64,000 nt of DNA, from contig JAEUQK010000024.1 in assembly GCA_016789265.1 (NCBI GenBank), positions 62,001 to 126,000 of the forward strand, in the 5' to 3' direction. Positions 16,601 through 24,976 of the stretch are shown here, piece by piece (positions within the stretch are counted from its first letter, which is position 1; every line of letters begins with the position of its first letter). Below the pieces are notes generated by a model. That model was not told the DNA's origin. It did no database searches and was given only the letters and a program-made list of their open reading frames with translations. This DNA is from Blastocatellia bacterium (lineage in GTDB: Bacteria > Acidobacteriota > Blastocatellia > Pyrinomonadales > Pyrinomonadaceae). A program made the position numbers and the translations under genes.

Positions 16601-18409
16601 CTAACCCATTTCTTCGATCACCTGCTTCAGCTCCGCAGGCATTTCAGGGATCGGCACCCGCGAGATCTGCATCTCGCCGTTTACTTCTTTCACGGCGATA
16701 TTGAACTTCGAAAACTCCGGATCTTTGTCCGGATAGTCATCCCTGAATTGCCCGCCGCGGCTTTCCTTGCGTTCTATTGCGGACCGTGTGATCGCTTCAC
16801 TAACAGTCAACAGGTTTCGCAGATCGAGCGAAGTATGCCAGCCGGGATTGAAATCAATATTTCCGGGGACGAACGTCTTTTTCGCGCGTTCGTTTAGTTT
16901 CGCCAAACCGTCAAGAGCTTCGAGCATCTCACTCTCCTGACGCACGATGCCGACCAGGTCCTGCATCATTCCTTGCAGGTCATGCTGGATCGCGAAAGGA
17001 TTTTCACCGTCCACGCGCTCAAACGGTTCGAGCGCCCGTTTCGCTTCCCGGTCGATCTGTGCATCGTCGATCGAGCCGTGGCTGTTTTCTTTTGAGAACT
17101 GCGCGGCGTATTCGCCCGCTCGTTTACCGAATACGATCAGATCCGAAAGCGAGTTGCCGCCGAGCCGATTTGCACCATTGATGCCGGATGCGCACTCGCC
17201 GGCGGCGTAGAGCCCCGGCAATGTCGATGCCTGTGTATCCGCATCTACGCGAATGCCGCCCATGATGTAGTGCGTGGTGGGCCCTACTTCCATCGGCGTG
17301 GTAGTGATGTCCAGATTTGCGAGCTGCATGAACTGGTGATACATGCTGGGAAGCTTGCGTTTGATGTGTTCGGGCGCGTCCTTGATCTTCTCCTTGATCC
17401 ACGCGATGTCGAGATAGACGCCGCCGTGCGGAGTGCCGCGGCCCGCTTTTACTTCGCGGTTGATGCAGCGTGCGACGTGGTCACGTGTCAGTAGCTCAGG
17501 CGGGCGGCGGGCATTTTTGTCGCCGGTCACGTATCGCCAGCCTTCTTCCTCATTGTCGGCGGTCTGCTCTTTATAATTGGCGGGAATGTCGTCGAACATG
17601 AACCGCTTGCCTTCGCTGTTCTTCAAGATCCCGCCCTCGCCGCGAACGCCTTCGGTAACGAGAATGCCTCGGACGCTCGGTGGCCAGACCATTCCTGTGG
17701 GATGGAATTGGATAAACTCCATGTCGATCAGCTCGGCACCCGCATGATAAGCGAGTGCGTGGCCATCGCCCGTGCCTTCCCACGAGTTCGACGTAATACG
17801 ATATGCGCGGCCGACGCCTCCCGTCGCGAGAATGACGGCCTTTGCCTTGAACACGCGAAAGCGGCCGTGTTCACGTTCGTAGGCAAAACAGCCGACGACG
17901 CGATCGCCATCCTTGAGCAGCGAGATCACGGTCACTTCCATGTGCACATCGATGCCCTGATGGATGCCGTGGTCCTGCAAAGTTCTGATCAATTCAAGTC
18001 CAGTTCTATCGCCGACGTGTGCCAGCCGAGGATAACGATGCCCGCCAAAATTTCGCTGAAGTATCTTGCCGTCCTTCGTGCGGTCGAAGACAGCGCCCCA
18101 GGCCTCAAGTTCCCTTACGCGGTCCGGCGCCTCTTTCGCGTGCAGCTCCGCCATTCGCCAGTTGTTCACATATTGGCCGCCGCGCATCGTGTCGGAAAAA
18201 TGCACCTTCCAGTTATCACGGTCGTCGACGTTGCCCATCGCCGCGGCCATCCCGCCCTCGGCCATCACCGTGTGCGCCTTGCCGAGCAGCGACTTGCAGA
18301 TCAGGCCGACGCTAACGCCCGCAGCAGTTGCCTCGATCGCCGCCCGCAAGCCTGCACCACCGGCACCGATGACAAGTACGTCGTGTTCAAATGTTGTGTG
18401 ATCCGTCAT
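16601..18409 (-). CDS. sdhA: Succinate dehydrogenase flavoprotein subunit
   Basis: A 602-residue SdhA/FrdA flavoprotein that oxidises succinate to fumarate. The dinucleotide-binding GAGGAGLRAAIEA is near residue 16. The segment KAHTVMAEGG carries the His used for covalent FAD attachment. Substrate and catalytic regions include DMEFIQFHPTG, LLTRDHVARCI, a THYIMGGIRVD segment and GANRLGGNSLSDLIVFG. The C-terminal RGGQFRDDYPDKD motif is typical. It lies in the order sdhC-sdhA-sdhB on the minus strand, as in Sdh1-type operons. Whether it works as dehydrogenase or fumarate reductase cannot be told from sequence alone. Confidence 0.95.
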   Translation of the reverse strand: MTDHTTFEHDVLVIGAGGAGLRAAIEATAAGVSVGLICKSLLGKAHTVMAEGGMAAAMGNVDDRDNWKVHFSDTMRGGQYVNNWRMAELHAKEAPDRVRELEAWGAVFDRTKDGKILQRNFGGHRYPRLAHVGDRTGLELIRTLQDHGIHQGIDVHMEVTVISLLKDGDRVVGCFAYEREHGRFRVFKAKAVILATGGVGRAYRITSNSWEGTGDGHALAYHAGAELIDMEFIQFHPTGMVWPPSVRGILVTEGVRGEGGILKNSEGKRFMFDDIPANYKEQTADNEEEGWRYVTGDKNARRPPELLTRDHVARCINREVKAGRGTPHGGVYLDIAWIKEKIKDAPEHIKRKLPSMYHQFMQLANLDITTTPMEVGPTTHYIMGGIRVDADTQASTLPGLYAAGECASGINGANRLGGNSLSDLIVFGKRAGEYAAQFSKENSHGSIDDAQIDREAKRALEPFERVDGENPFAIQHDLQGMMQDLVGIVRQESEMLEALDGLAKLNERAKKTFVPGNIDFNPGWHTSLDLRNLLTVSEAITRSAIERKESRGGQFRDDYPDKDPEFSKFNIAVKEVNGEMQISRVPIPEMPAELKQVIEEMG

Positions 18410-18456
18410 TAAATAAGTTCACCGCAGATCCGCGAAGACACTGAGAAGAATCTTTC

Positions 18457-18528
18457 ACCGCGAATCTATGCGAAGACCGCTAACGTCTTGGTTCGGATAA
18501 TTCGCTTACATTCGCGTAATTCGCGGTT
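18457..18528. repeat. Intergenic inverted-repeat element (repeat D)
   Basis: Arms ACCGCGAATCTATGCGAA (18457-18474) and TTCGCGTAATTCGCGGTT (18511-18528) are near-complementary. A further ACCGCAGATCCGCGAAGA unit lies at 18421-18438. The right arm overlaps the sdhC stop codon (18527-18529), so the element begins exactly at the gene end. Confidence 0.7.
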
Positions 18529-19336
18529 AGAAGATCCGGTAATCCGTAAACACTCCCATCGAGCACATCCGCACGTAGAAATCCGAAAATCCGACCCAGA
18601 ACAAGCTCATCCACGCAAACAACATATGATTGCGGTTCAGCTTGCTGACCCAGTTCCACAATCCTTGCCGCACAGGCTTATCCGACATCACGTCACAGCC
18701 GCCGCCCACAAGATGCCGCAGCGAGTGACAGCCGAAAGTGTACGACCCGAGCAAGATCACATTTACAGTCAGTACGATCGTCCCGACGCCAATTCCAAAA
18801 CCGTCTTTGAACTGCGTCGCCGCGATCGCATCGTAGGCGAGTATGCCAATGAAGACGATCGCAACATAAAGAAAGTACCGATGGATGTTCTGCAGAACCA
18901 GAGGAAATTTTCGTTCGCCGCGATAACCGGAACGCGATTCGCCTACGGCACACGCTGGCGGGTCGGCCCAAAACGCTTTGTAATAAGCGCCGCGATAGTA
19001 GTAACAAGTAAATCGAAATCCGCCCGGAGCCCAGAGTATCAGGATCGCAGGCGTGATCGGCTGAACCAATAAATAAGTCGGCAACCATGACGGCCATGAA
19101 CCGAGCCATGCATGTCCCGACAGCTGCTGACCGGCGGCCTCCCAAATAAGCGGAGAATACATCGGCGAAAGGTATGGGCCGAAAGAATAATGCGCACCCT
19201 GGAACGCGGCCCACGTCGAATAGACGATGAAGGCCGAAAAGCCGAGAAACGTCAGCGCCGATTGTATCCACCAACCGTCTCGCCGCATCGTCTCGCCAAA
19301 GCCGCGACGCGTGATCTGAACCAAGTTCGATGCCAT
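18527..19336 (-). CDS. sdhC: Succinate dehydrogenase membrane anchor, Sdh1-type cytochrome-b-like subunit
   Basis: A 269-residue polytopic membrane protein matching the large single anchor subunit of Sdh1-type enzymes (as in mycobacterial Rv0249c and Acidobacteria). Recognisable segments are the GWWIQSALTFLGF helix, YSPLIWEA, PAILILWAPGGFRFTCYYYR, AFWADPPACAV and FPLVLQNIHRYFLY. Candidate heme or quinone-site His residues occur in QNIHRY, GCHSLRH and NRNHMLF. It replaces the separate SdhC and SdhD proteins of classical enzymes. First gene of the operon, with a candidate promoter about 100 bases upstream. The stop codon lies inside repeat D. Confidence 0.85.
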   Translation of the reverse strand: MASNLVQITRRGFGETMRRDGWWIQSALTFLGFSAFIVYSTWAAFQGAHYSFGPYLSPMYSPLIWEAAGQQLSGHAWLGSWPSWLPTYLLVQPITPAILILWAPGGFRFTCYYYRGAYYKAFWADPPACAVGESRSGYRGERKFPLVLQNIHRYFLYVAIVFIGILAYDAIAATQFKDGFGIGVGTIVLTVNVILLGSYTFGCHSLRHLVGGGCDVMSDKPVRQGLWNWVSKLNRNHMLFAWMSLFWVGFSDFYVRMCSMGVFTDYRIF

Positions 19337-19438
19337 CTGGCCGCCTCGTACCTCCGTTCCCTGAATTTTCTCGTTTCTACTAATTGCCCGATGTGGAGTT
19401 GGGCCTATAAGTGCCGTGTATATCGTAAATTAGCTAAT

Positions 19439-19480
19439 GTTTTACGCGATATTGGTTGATACGTCAAGGAATTGACGTAT
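19439..19480 (-). promoter_or_regulatory. Candidate sdh promoter with overlapping inverted repeat
   Basis: On the minus strand TTGACG (19467-19462) and TAAAAC (19444-19439) are separated by 17 bases, about 100 bases before the sdhC start. A perfect inverted repeat ATACGTCAA-GGAA-TTGACGTAT (19459-19480) covers the -35 element, as a repressor operator would. The repeat is also ten bases past the ImmA-like gene stop and could alternatively mark its transcript end, but no T run follows. Confidence 0.5.
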
Positions 19481-19489
19481 TCGTATGGA

Positions 19490-19945
19490 TCAAATGCCGA
19501 ATCGTTCAAATATCCTTAGCCGTTCGCGGACCATTGATGCTTCGATCCCAAGTTCTTCGATCAGATCCGAAACACTGCTGGTTTCTATCCGGCATCGTGG
19601 TATCAGAGCACAAAGAGCAAATGCGTCTGCCTCCTGCTCTTTTCTGGTGCGTTTTCCGACTCCGTGGTAGTTCGCCGTCGCACCGCTTTCAGGCGCATGA
19701 AGAAGATAGTGAGCAAATTCGTGAAACATCACGAAAAGCTTCTGTTGCGGCGGCAGTTTGCTGTCGATAGCGATGCAATGTTTGCCGAGAACAGAATAAT
19801 AAAATCCGCTCACGCGCAGCGGTATCTCTTCGACCGCGATCTTATGCTTTCGGCAAAGTCGGTAAAAATCTGATTCGTTCAGCGGGCGTCGGTTCCAATC
19901 GATCTTGAGGCGGGAAATCGTTTCGATGAGTAGTCGCATGGTCAT
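19490..19945 (-). CDS. ImmA/IrrE-family zinc metallopeptidase
   Basis: A 151-residue COG2856 protein. The catalytic motif HEFAH is near residues 75-79, and the downstream Glu in RKEQEADAFA completes the zinc site. Such peptidases cleave a partner XRE repressor (ImmA/ImmR of ICEBs1, IrrE/DdrO of Deinococcus). The XRE-type gene lies 68 bases upstream on the same strand, so the pair is the expected repressor-protease switch. The N-terminal half (SDFYRLCRKHKIAVEEIPL) is the usual family lead-in. Signal and target genes are not evident. Confidence 0.85.
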   Translation of the reverse strand: MTMRLLIETISRLKIDWNRRPLNESDFYRLCRKHKIAVEEIPLRVSGFYYSVLGKHCIAIDSKLPPQQKLFVMFHEFAHYLLHAPESGATANYHGVGKRTRKEQEADAFALCALIPRCRIETSSVSDLIEELGIEASMVRERLRIFERFGI

Positions 19946-20013
19946 GGGAGCGAAATTCTATGATTGCGACACTGTATCATATGCGGCACACACTTTCAAA
20001 CGCTGGTTTTATG

Positions 20014-20568
20014 TCACTTCCGGCCTTTCTGCTTACTGAGCGTTCTGTCGAGCACTTTCTTGGCGTCATGAATCGCATCTATCCGCTCGGCAGGCGTGAA
20101 CGATTCCCAACCCTGGAAAAATACGACCCCGAAATCCTTTGGGTACTTCCTTCCTTCGAACTTGAACCACTCGCTCATCACCCGGTGCGGGTCGCAAAGT
20201 TTCTCCAGTGCCGCTTCCACGTCGAACGGCTTTGGTTCGTCGATAGTGCCAAGCTGCAGGATCTCCGGTTCCAGCCGTTCAGCTAGTTTCTGCTCAACGA
20301 TCTCGGCAATTCGATCATCCAGGATACGCCCTAGATCAACCCCCTTCGGACTCCCGGAATACATCTCGCCGCGACCGGTCAAGAGCCAGTTGAGTGAAAC
20401 ATTGGTCTCATTCGCGATCAATATCAAAACGTCGGGCGACGGAAGTCTCCCTCCAAAATAGTTGCGGATGGTGGCATGTGGCAGGTCAAGACGCCTTGCG
20501 ATGTCCGCCATCGAACCATGGTCGAATATTCGGCTCAGCCGATCTCGAAAACTAATATCTGTTTTCAT
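20014..20568 (-). CDS. XRE-type repressor, partner of the ImmA-like peptidase
   Basis: A 184-residue DNA-binding protein. The N-terminal helix-turn-helix is clear: SMADIARRLDLPHATIRNYFGG at about residues 20-41, followed by the phage-repressor-like NVSLNWLLTGRGEM. The C-terminal two thirds is helical and has no S24 peptidase motif, so inactivation presumably depends on cleavage by the downstream peptidase. ATG at 20568 is preferred; a TTG eight codons earlier lies within a palindrome. A tRNA gene lies about 220 bases upstream, but no other prophage or ICE gene is seen nearby. Confidence 0.78.
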   Translation of the reverse strand: MKTDISFRDRLSRIFDHGSMADIARRLDLPHATIRNYFGGRLPSPDVLILIANETNVSLNWLLTGRGEMYSGSPKGVDLGRILDDRIAEIVEQKLAERLEPEILQLGTIDEPKPFDVEAALEKLCDPHRVMSEWFKFEGRKYPKDFGVVFFQGWESFTPAERIDAIHDAKKVLDRTLSKQKGRK

Positions 20569-20583
20569 AAAACGTTCGTTGAT

Positions 20584-20595
20584 TGTTTTCAAACA
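20584..20595. promoter_or_regulatory. Possible autoregulatory operator upstream of the XRE gene
   Basis: The 12-bp palindrome TGTTT-TC-AAACA lies 16-27 bases before the ATG of the XRE-type gene, and a related GAGTTTACAC follows. Position and form fit a repressor autoregulatory site, but the palindrome is short. Confidence 0.3.
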
Positions 20596-20790
20596 GAGTT
20601 TACACCCACTTTCTCTAAGCCGCTAGTCTTTGTGAACGGTCATTGGGAATGGGACATCACTTTCACCGCGTCAATAGCTTGACTTAATCGTACTCGGATC
20701 TTATATTTTGAAGTTCGGCTTCGAGGCGGTTACGCTAAGCTAATTGCCAAGAAGATCGGGCTGATCACATCAGCGCTTCTTAAAAACAAC

Positions 20791-20866
20791 GCCGCCCTAG
20801 CTCAGTTGGTAGAGCATTCGATTCGTAATCGAAAGGTCGTCGGTTCAAATCCGACGGGCGGCTCCA
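20791..20866 (+). tRNA. tRNA-Thr (anticodon CGT)
   Basis: A complete cloverleaf can be drawn: acceptor GCCGCCC / GGGCGGC, D-arm GCTC...GAGC, anticodon stem TTCGA / TCGAA with loop TTCGTAA (anticodon CGT, reading ACG, Thr), T-arm GTCGG-TTCAAAT-CCGAC, discriminator T, and an encoded CCA. No intron. No duplicated 3' end was noticed in the window that would mark an att site. Confidence 0.97.
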
Positions 20867-20869
20867 GTA

Positions 20870-21050
20870 AATACGGACCCTTCATCGAGAACTCCGCCTT
20901 CATACGTTTTTTTTCACGCTTGCCCTCGCCGTCGTAGAAATACTCGCCGACAAGATTATTGCTCGCGTCTCGGATCTCTTTTTGCTTGTTGTGTACAGTG
21001 AAAATGGGATATTCATCGGGATCTTTTCAGTAGCGATGTTTCCCGAGGGA
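20870..21050 (-). pseudogene. Rhs/YD-repeat protein remnant
   Basis: On the minus strand an open stretch reads DPDEYPIFTVHNKQKEIRD and then ASNNLVGEYFYDGEGKREKK. The GEYFYDGEGKR segment is a typical YD-repeat of Rhs proteins. A second frame just upstream gives EDPSGNIATEKIP, so the fragment is also frameshifted. There is no start, no Rhs core end (DPxGL) and no toxin domain. It lies between tRNA-Thr and the permease gene; a decayed fragment of a once larger gene. Confidence 0.6.
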
Positions 21051-21057
21051 TCCTCTT

Positions 21058-22113
21058 TTAACTTTCCGTCGATCTGAGGTTCTGTTTGATGACACCGATA
21101 GAAAGTACAAAGAGCGCAATAACGATAGCGGGAAGAAGCAAGACGACGGGGTCGCGCTGAAGCAGATTGATGTCCGCTGCCGCGGAAAGCATATTGCCCA
21201 GGCTTGGCTGCGGTTCCTGCAGTCCCACGCCAAGGAACGACAGGGCAACCTCGGAAAGAAGAAAATAGGGAAGCATCACCGCCGCCTGCGCGGCGATCGA
21301 AGGCAATGCGTTCGGTAGAATGTGCCTCAGGAGAATTCGCGTTTCGCTTAACCCGATCGAACGGGCAGCAAGTATGAACTCGCGTTCTCTCAGCGCGCGA
21401 ACGAGGCCGCGAGTAAGCCTCGCGATCTCAGCCCAACCGGTAAAGGCAAAGATGATAACTAACAGTGACGCGGCACGCAGAGGCGGAAGTTCCGGCGGGA
21501 ATGCGGCGCGAACGGCGAGGATAATGACAAGAGCCGGCAAAGCGAGCATCGAATCAGCGACGCCCATTATTATTGTATCCGGGACGCGGCTCGAATACCC
21601 GCTGATCATTCCGATCGCCAGCCCGATAAGCCACGCTAACAATGCGCCGAGCGGACAGACGATCAACGAAAACCTGATCGCCTCTACAAGACGAGAGAAA
21701 CGGTCGCGGCCGAGCGGATCGGTACCGAGGATGTTGACCTTTGCGTCGGCCGGACCGCCGGATATGACGCCGAACAAACGCGTTTGAGCCGGAAACAAAC
21801 CTAGGAATTTGTACCGATCTCCTTCAACAAAGAGACCGAGATCATATTTTGTGTCGCGAGCTTCAGTGAACTTCCCAAACAACGGGTCGCTCAACACTTG
21901 TTCATAAATGAACGGCCGAGAGTGAAATTTGCCGTCCTCGTCAACAAAACGTATCGGCGTAGGCGGCGCGGACGGAAGCGATCTTGTCTGTGCCGTATAG
22001 TCGTAGGGAGCGATGAAGTCCGCGAGTAAGACAACGATCACCAGGACCGTCAAAACGGTCCAAGCAGAATATCGAAGGATCAACGAAAGTTTGCTTATTG
22101 ATCTGGGCATCAA
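21058..22113 (-). CDS. ABC transporter permease, DppC/OppC type
   Basis: A 351-residue inner-membrane permease of a peptide/nickel-type ABC importer. Helix 1 is near residues 14-34. A long periplasmic segment of about 110 residues is followed by the canonical LGTDPLGRDRFSRLVEAIRFSL motif and five more helices. The EAA loop is present as RALREREFILAARSIGLSETRILLRHILPN. Its start overlaps the DppB-type permease gene by four bases. No ATP-binding subunit gene is adjacent. Confidence 0.9.
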   Translation of the reverse strand: MMPRSISKLSLILRYSAWTVLTVLVIVVLLADFIAPYDYTAQTRSLPSAPPTPIRFVDEDGKFHSRPFIYEQVLSDPLFGKFTEARDTKYDLGLFVEGDRYKFLGLFPAQTRLFGVISGGPADAKVNILGTDPLGRDRFSRLVEAIRFSLIVCPLGALLAWLIGLAIGMISGYSSRVPDTIIMGVADSMLALPALVIILAVRAAFPPELPPLRAASLLVIIFAFTGWAEIARLTRGLVRALREREFILAARSIGLSETRILLRHILPNALPSIAAQAAVMLPYFLLSEVALSFLGVGLQEPQPSLGNMLSAAADINLLQRDPVVLLLPAIVIALFVLSIGVIKQNLRSTES

Positions 22114-23051
22114 TTCGGCCAGGCCGATTCAACGGCCAGCATTCTCCTGTCGTTCAACACCTGAAGCAGTTCCGCGATACCATTGCCAAACCACACAAAA
22201 ATGCTGGAGACAACGACTATTCCCATCACGAGGGAGATGTCCCGGCCTCTGACCGCGGCAACCGTAAGCGAACCGATTCCCGGCCAGCCAAGTACAGTTT
22301 CTACTATTACCGAACCGCTGACGATCGTGCCGAATGAGAGGCCCAAAACCGACAACAGCGGATTTAGTACAGCGCGTGAGGCGTGCCGAAAGATGATCGC
22401 GTTTTCGCTGAGTCCTTTTGCCCGGGCAAATTGCACAAAAGGTTCTTTCATCGCGCCTTTGATGCCAGAATGCATTTGAGCGAGAAGAACGGCGAAGAGC
22501 GGTATCGCCATCACTAGTGATGAAATGAAAAACATCGTCCACGAACCCGACCCGACCTCGAATGCCGAACCGGTTGACCGCACGACAATTGCGAGAGCAA
22601 AAAGGGCGGCCACGATGCGGGGAAGCGACGCGGCGGCGACGGCGGCGATATCCAGAATTCCGTCAAGGCGGCTGCCGGGAAACCTGGCCGAGAAAAAGAC
22701 CAGAAATGCAGCGAGTGAAAAGGCACCGATGATCGAGGCTGCTCCGAGTACGAGCGTGTTTAACAGACGCCAAAAGACGAGACCCGCCACCGGCGTTTTA
22801 AAGTAAAGCGACTCGCCGAGATCGCCCTTTGCTGAGGCCGACAGCCATGAAAAGTAGCGCGCTGTGAGCGGGCGATCGAGACCATAGACTATCCGCAGGC
22901 GTTCGACAGTTTCCGGCGACACCTGAGGATTGTCGCGGAGATTTGTGAGGGCATCGCCGCCCGCAGCCGACAACAGCGAAAAGGTTACCGCCGAGACGAC
23001 AAAGGCCACTAAAACACCTTGGATGATCTTTCTGAAAACGAGATTGAGCAC
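22110..23051 (-). CDS. ABC transporter permease, DppB/OppB type
   Basis: A 313-residue permease with six hydrophobic helices. The family lead-in (FRKIIQGVLVAFVVSAVTFSLL), an RYFSWLSASAKGDLGESL segment and the EAA loop (FVQFARAKGLSENAIIFRHASRAVLNPLLSV) are all present. It heads the minus-strand permease pair, overlapping the next gene by four bases, and diverges from the substrate-binding protein gene across a 134-base gap with a palindrome. Confidence 0.9.
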   Translation of the reverse strand: MLNLVFRKIIQGVLVAFVVSAVTFSLLSAAGGDALTNLRDNPQVSPETVERLRIVYGLDRPLTARYFSWLSASAKGDLGESLYFKTPVAGLVFWRLLNTLVLGAASIIGAFSLAAFLVFFSARFPGSRLDGILDIAAVAAASLPRIVAALFALAIVVRSTGSAFEVGSGSWTMFFISSLVMAIPLFAVLLAQMHSGIKGAMKEPFVQFARAKGLSENAIIFRHASRAVLNPLLSVLGLSFGTIVSGSVIVETVLGWPGIGSLTVAAVRGRDISLVMGIVVVSSIFVWFGNGIAELLQVLNDRRMLAVESAWPN

Positions 23052-23095
23052 GCGATCTCAAGCCGCCGCCGGCGTTCAACGGCTATTCTTCACGA

Positions 23096-23113
23096 TTGCA
23101 AATTGATTTGCAA
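23096..23113. promoter_or_regulatory. Perfect 18-bp palindrome between divergent ABC transporter genes
   Basis: TTGCAAAT-TG-ATTTGCAA is a perfect inverted repeat with a two-base centre. It lies 45 bases before the permease gene start and 72 bases before the binding-protein gene start, a natural operator position for both. The regulator family is not recognised. Confidence 0.6.
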
Positions 23114-23185
23114 AACAAAACCACTTAAACTTCGAATCGACTTTTCTGTCATCTGTTTTCCTCGACCCTGAACCCAACGAAAATT

Positions 23186-24946
23186 ATGAGCAAAGTGAGA
23201 TCCGTGCTTCCTAACCTGATCATTATTTCGACCCTGTTGGTCTATGCGTGCGGCGACAAGACCGCTAATGTTGCCGATACATCCGGCAGGCCGAACCGCG
23301 AACAGATAAACGGAAAACCGGGCGGAAGTCTTGTTCATAGGGTCACATCACCCATAAAGACACTGAATTACTATATGGCGGATGACGAGCCCTCGATCAT
23401 CCTCACACTTTTTCTTTTGAATGACCGGTTGATCGCTCTCGATCATGAAAAGCAGGAGTATCAGCCGGCCCTCGCCGAGAGTTATTCTGCCGAGGCGGAT
23501 GGCAGGACGGTCAACATAGTTCTCCGCGAAGGCCTGAAATTCTCTGACGGGAAACCGCTGACAACGGCGGATGTCGAGTTCACATTGAAAGGCGCTTATG
23601 ACAAGCGAACCAACTCGCCAGTGATCCGTGACTCGCTTCTTGTTAACGACAAGGAAATAGGAACCAAGATCATCGATGAAAGGCGAATGCAGTTCATCTT
23701 TCCTGAAAAGGTTTCGGCGGTAGAAAACTATCTAGAGAATCTTGTCGTTTTGCCAAAACACGTTTTAGAGAGCTATGCGGGCTCCGGCAAGCTTGGCGAA
23801 GCCTGGAAGATCTCCGACGATCCTAAGTCGATGGCGACCAGCGGCCCGTTCGTTGTCGACAGTGTGGAAACAGGCGTAAAGGTGGCCCTCAAAAGAAATC
23901 CGAACTATTGGAGAAAAGACTCAAACGGAACACCGTTGCCATACCTCGATTCCATCGTGCTTGAGATCGTACCTGATGCAAACAATACACTGGCCCGGCT
24001 ACAGCAAGGCACGATAGACATCGCCGATCGAATACGAACTTCGGATTATGCAGCGCTAAAAACATCGGCGTCACCAGCAAAAGCATTTGATTCCGGGCCG
24101 GGCCTGTCGACCGATCATCTTTGGTTCAATCTTAATCCGACAAAAAAGAATGGACAAAAGATAGAAGGCACTCCGAAATACAATTGGTTCAGCGATAAGA
24201 GGTTTAGAAAGGCTGTCAGCAATGCGATAGACCGCAGATCGATAGCGTCGAACACGCTTCAGGGCCTTGCAACACCGCTCTATGGATTTGTGCCCATCGG
24301 TAATCGCGCCTGGCTAGATCCGAATCTGCCAAAGACCGACTACGATCTGGAAAGATCAAAGAAGCTGCTTAGCGAGGCAGGATTCTCGGTTCGGGAAAAC
24401 AATGGTAAGCCTGAGCTTTTTGATGGTTCCGGCAACCGGGTCGAGTTTACGATGATAGTCCCGGCGGAAAACGAACCGCGTAAGTTGATGGCGGCCGTCA
24501 TCCAGGAAGATCTGGCGAAGCTCGGTATGAACGTCCAGATAGCACCGATCGATTTTCAGGGCCTGACGGAACGTTGGACCAGTTCTTATGATTATGACTG
24601 CATTCTGCAGGGTTTGAGTTTGACTGCGCTAGATCCGTCCTCGTTCGCGAGTTTTCTGTTAAGCAGCGGCGGCGCACATCAGTGGAGGCCGAAGCAGGAG
24701 ACGCCGGCGTCAGAATGGGAAGCGAAGGTTGACCAGCTATTCGCAGATCAGGCTCAGGCCGACAGCATCACGGCCCGCAAAGAGAAATTCAACGAGATAC
24801 AATCGATCTTCTCCGAAGAGATGCCGATCATACCGGTCGTGTCGCGCCACGTGGTCTCGGCGGCAAACGAAAGGATCGGCAATTATTCGCCTAGCGGAAT
24901 GCTTCCGTATTCGATGTGGAACGCGGACCGGCTTTTCATCAAATAG
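23186..24946 (+). CDS. ABC transporter substrate-binding lipoprotein, SBP_bac_5 family
   Basis: A 586-residue family-5 solute-binding protein for oligopeptides or similar ligands. A signal peptide ends at a VYAC lipobox (Cys22). Family features: LAESYSAEADGRTVNIVLREGLKFSDGKPLTTADVEF is spread over residues 93-130; DPKSMATSGPFVVD and ALKRNPNYWR lie near 213-245; KRFRKAVSNAIDR follows near 340; and a C-terminal FNEIQSIFSEEMPIIPV segment closes the fold. Divergent from the two permease genes, with which it should form one importer. The cognate ATPases are not in this window. Confidence 0.9.
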   Translation: MSKVRSVLPNLIIISTLLVYACGDKTANVADTSGRPNREQINGKPGGSLVHRVTSPIKTLNYYMADDEPSIILTLFLLNDRLIALDHEKQEYQPALAESYSAEADGRTVNIVLREGLKFSDGKPLTTADVEFTLKGAYDKRTNSPVIRDSLLVNDKEIGTKIIDERRMQFIFPEKVSAVENYLENLVVLPKHVLESYAGSGKLGEAWKISDDPKSMATSGPFVVDSVETGVKVALKRNPNYWRKDSNGTPLPYLDSIVLEIVPDANNTLARLQQGTIDIADRIRTSDYAALKTSASPAKAFDSGPGLSTDHLWFNLNPTKKNGQKIEGTPKYNWFSDKRFRKAVSNAIDRRSIASNTLQGLATPLYGFVPIGNRAWLDPNLPKTDYDLERSKKLLSEAGFSVRENNGKPELFDGSGNRVEFTMIVPAENEPRKLMAAVIQEDLAKLGMNVQIAPIDFQGLTERWTSSYDYDCILQGLSLTALDPSSFASFLLSSGGAHQWRPKQETPASEWEAKVDQLFADQAQADSITARKEKFNEIQSIFSEEMPIIPVVSRHVVSAANERIGNYSPSGMLPYSMWNADRLFIK

Positions 24947-24976
24947 GAAATTTTACTGGCAGCTTTCCTTCTTAAG

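Noticed and set aside
17702..18412. Open frame of 236 codons on the plus strand
   Set aside because: Antisense shadow of sdhA, arising from G+C-rich third codon positions.
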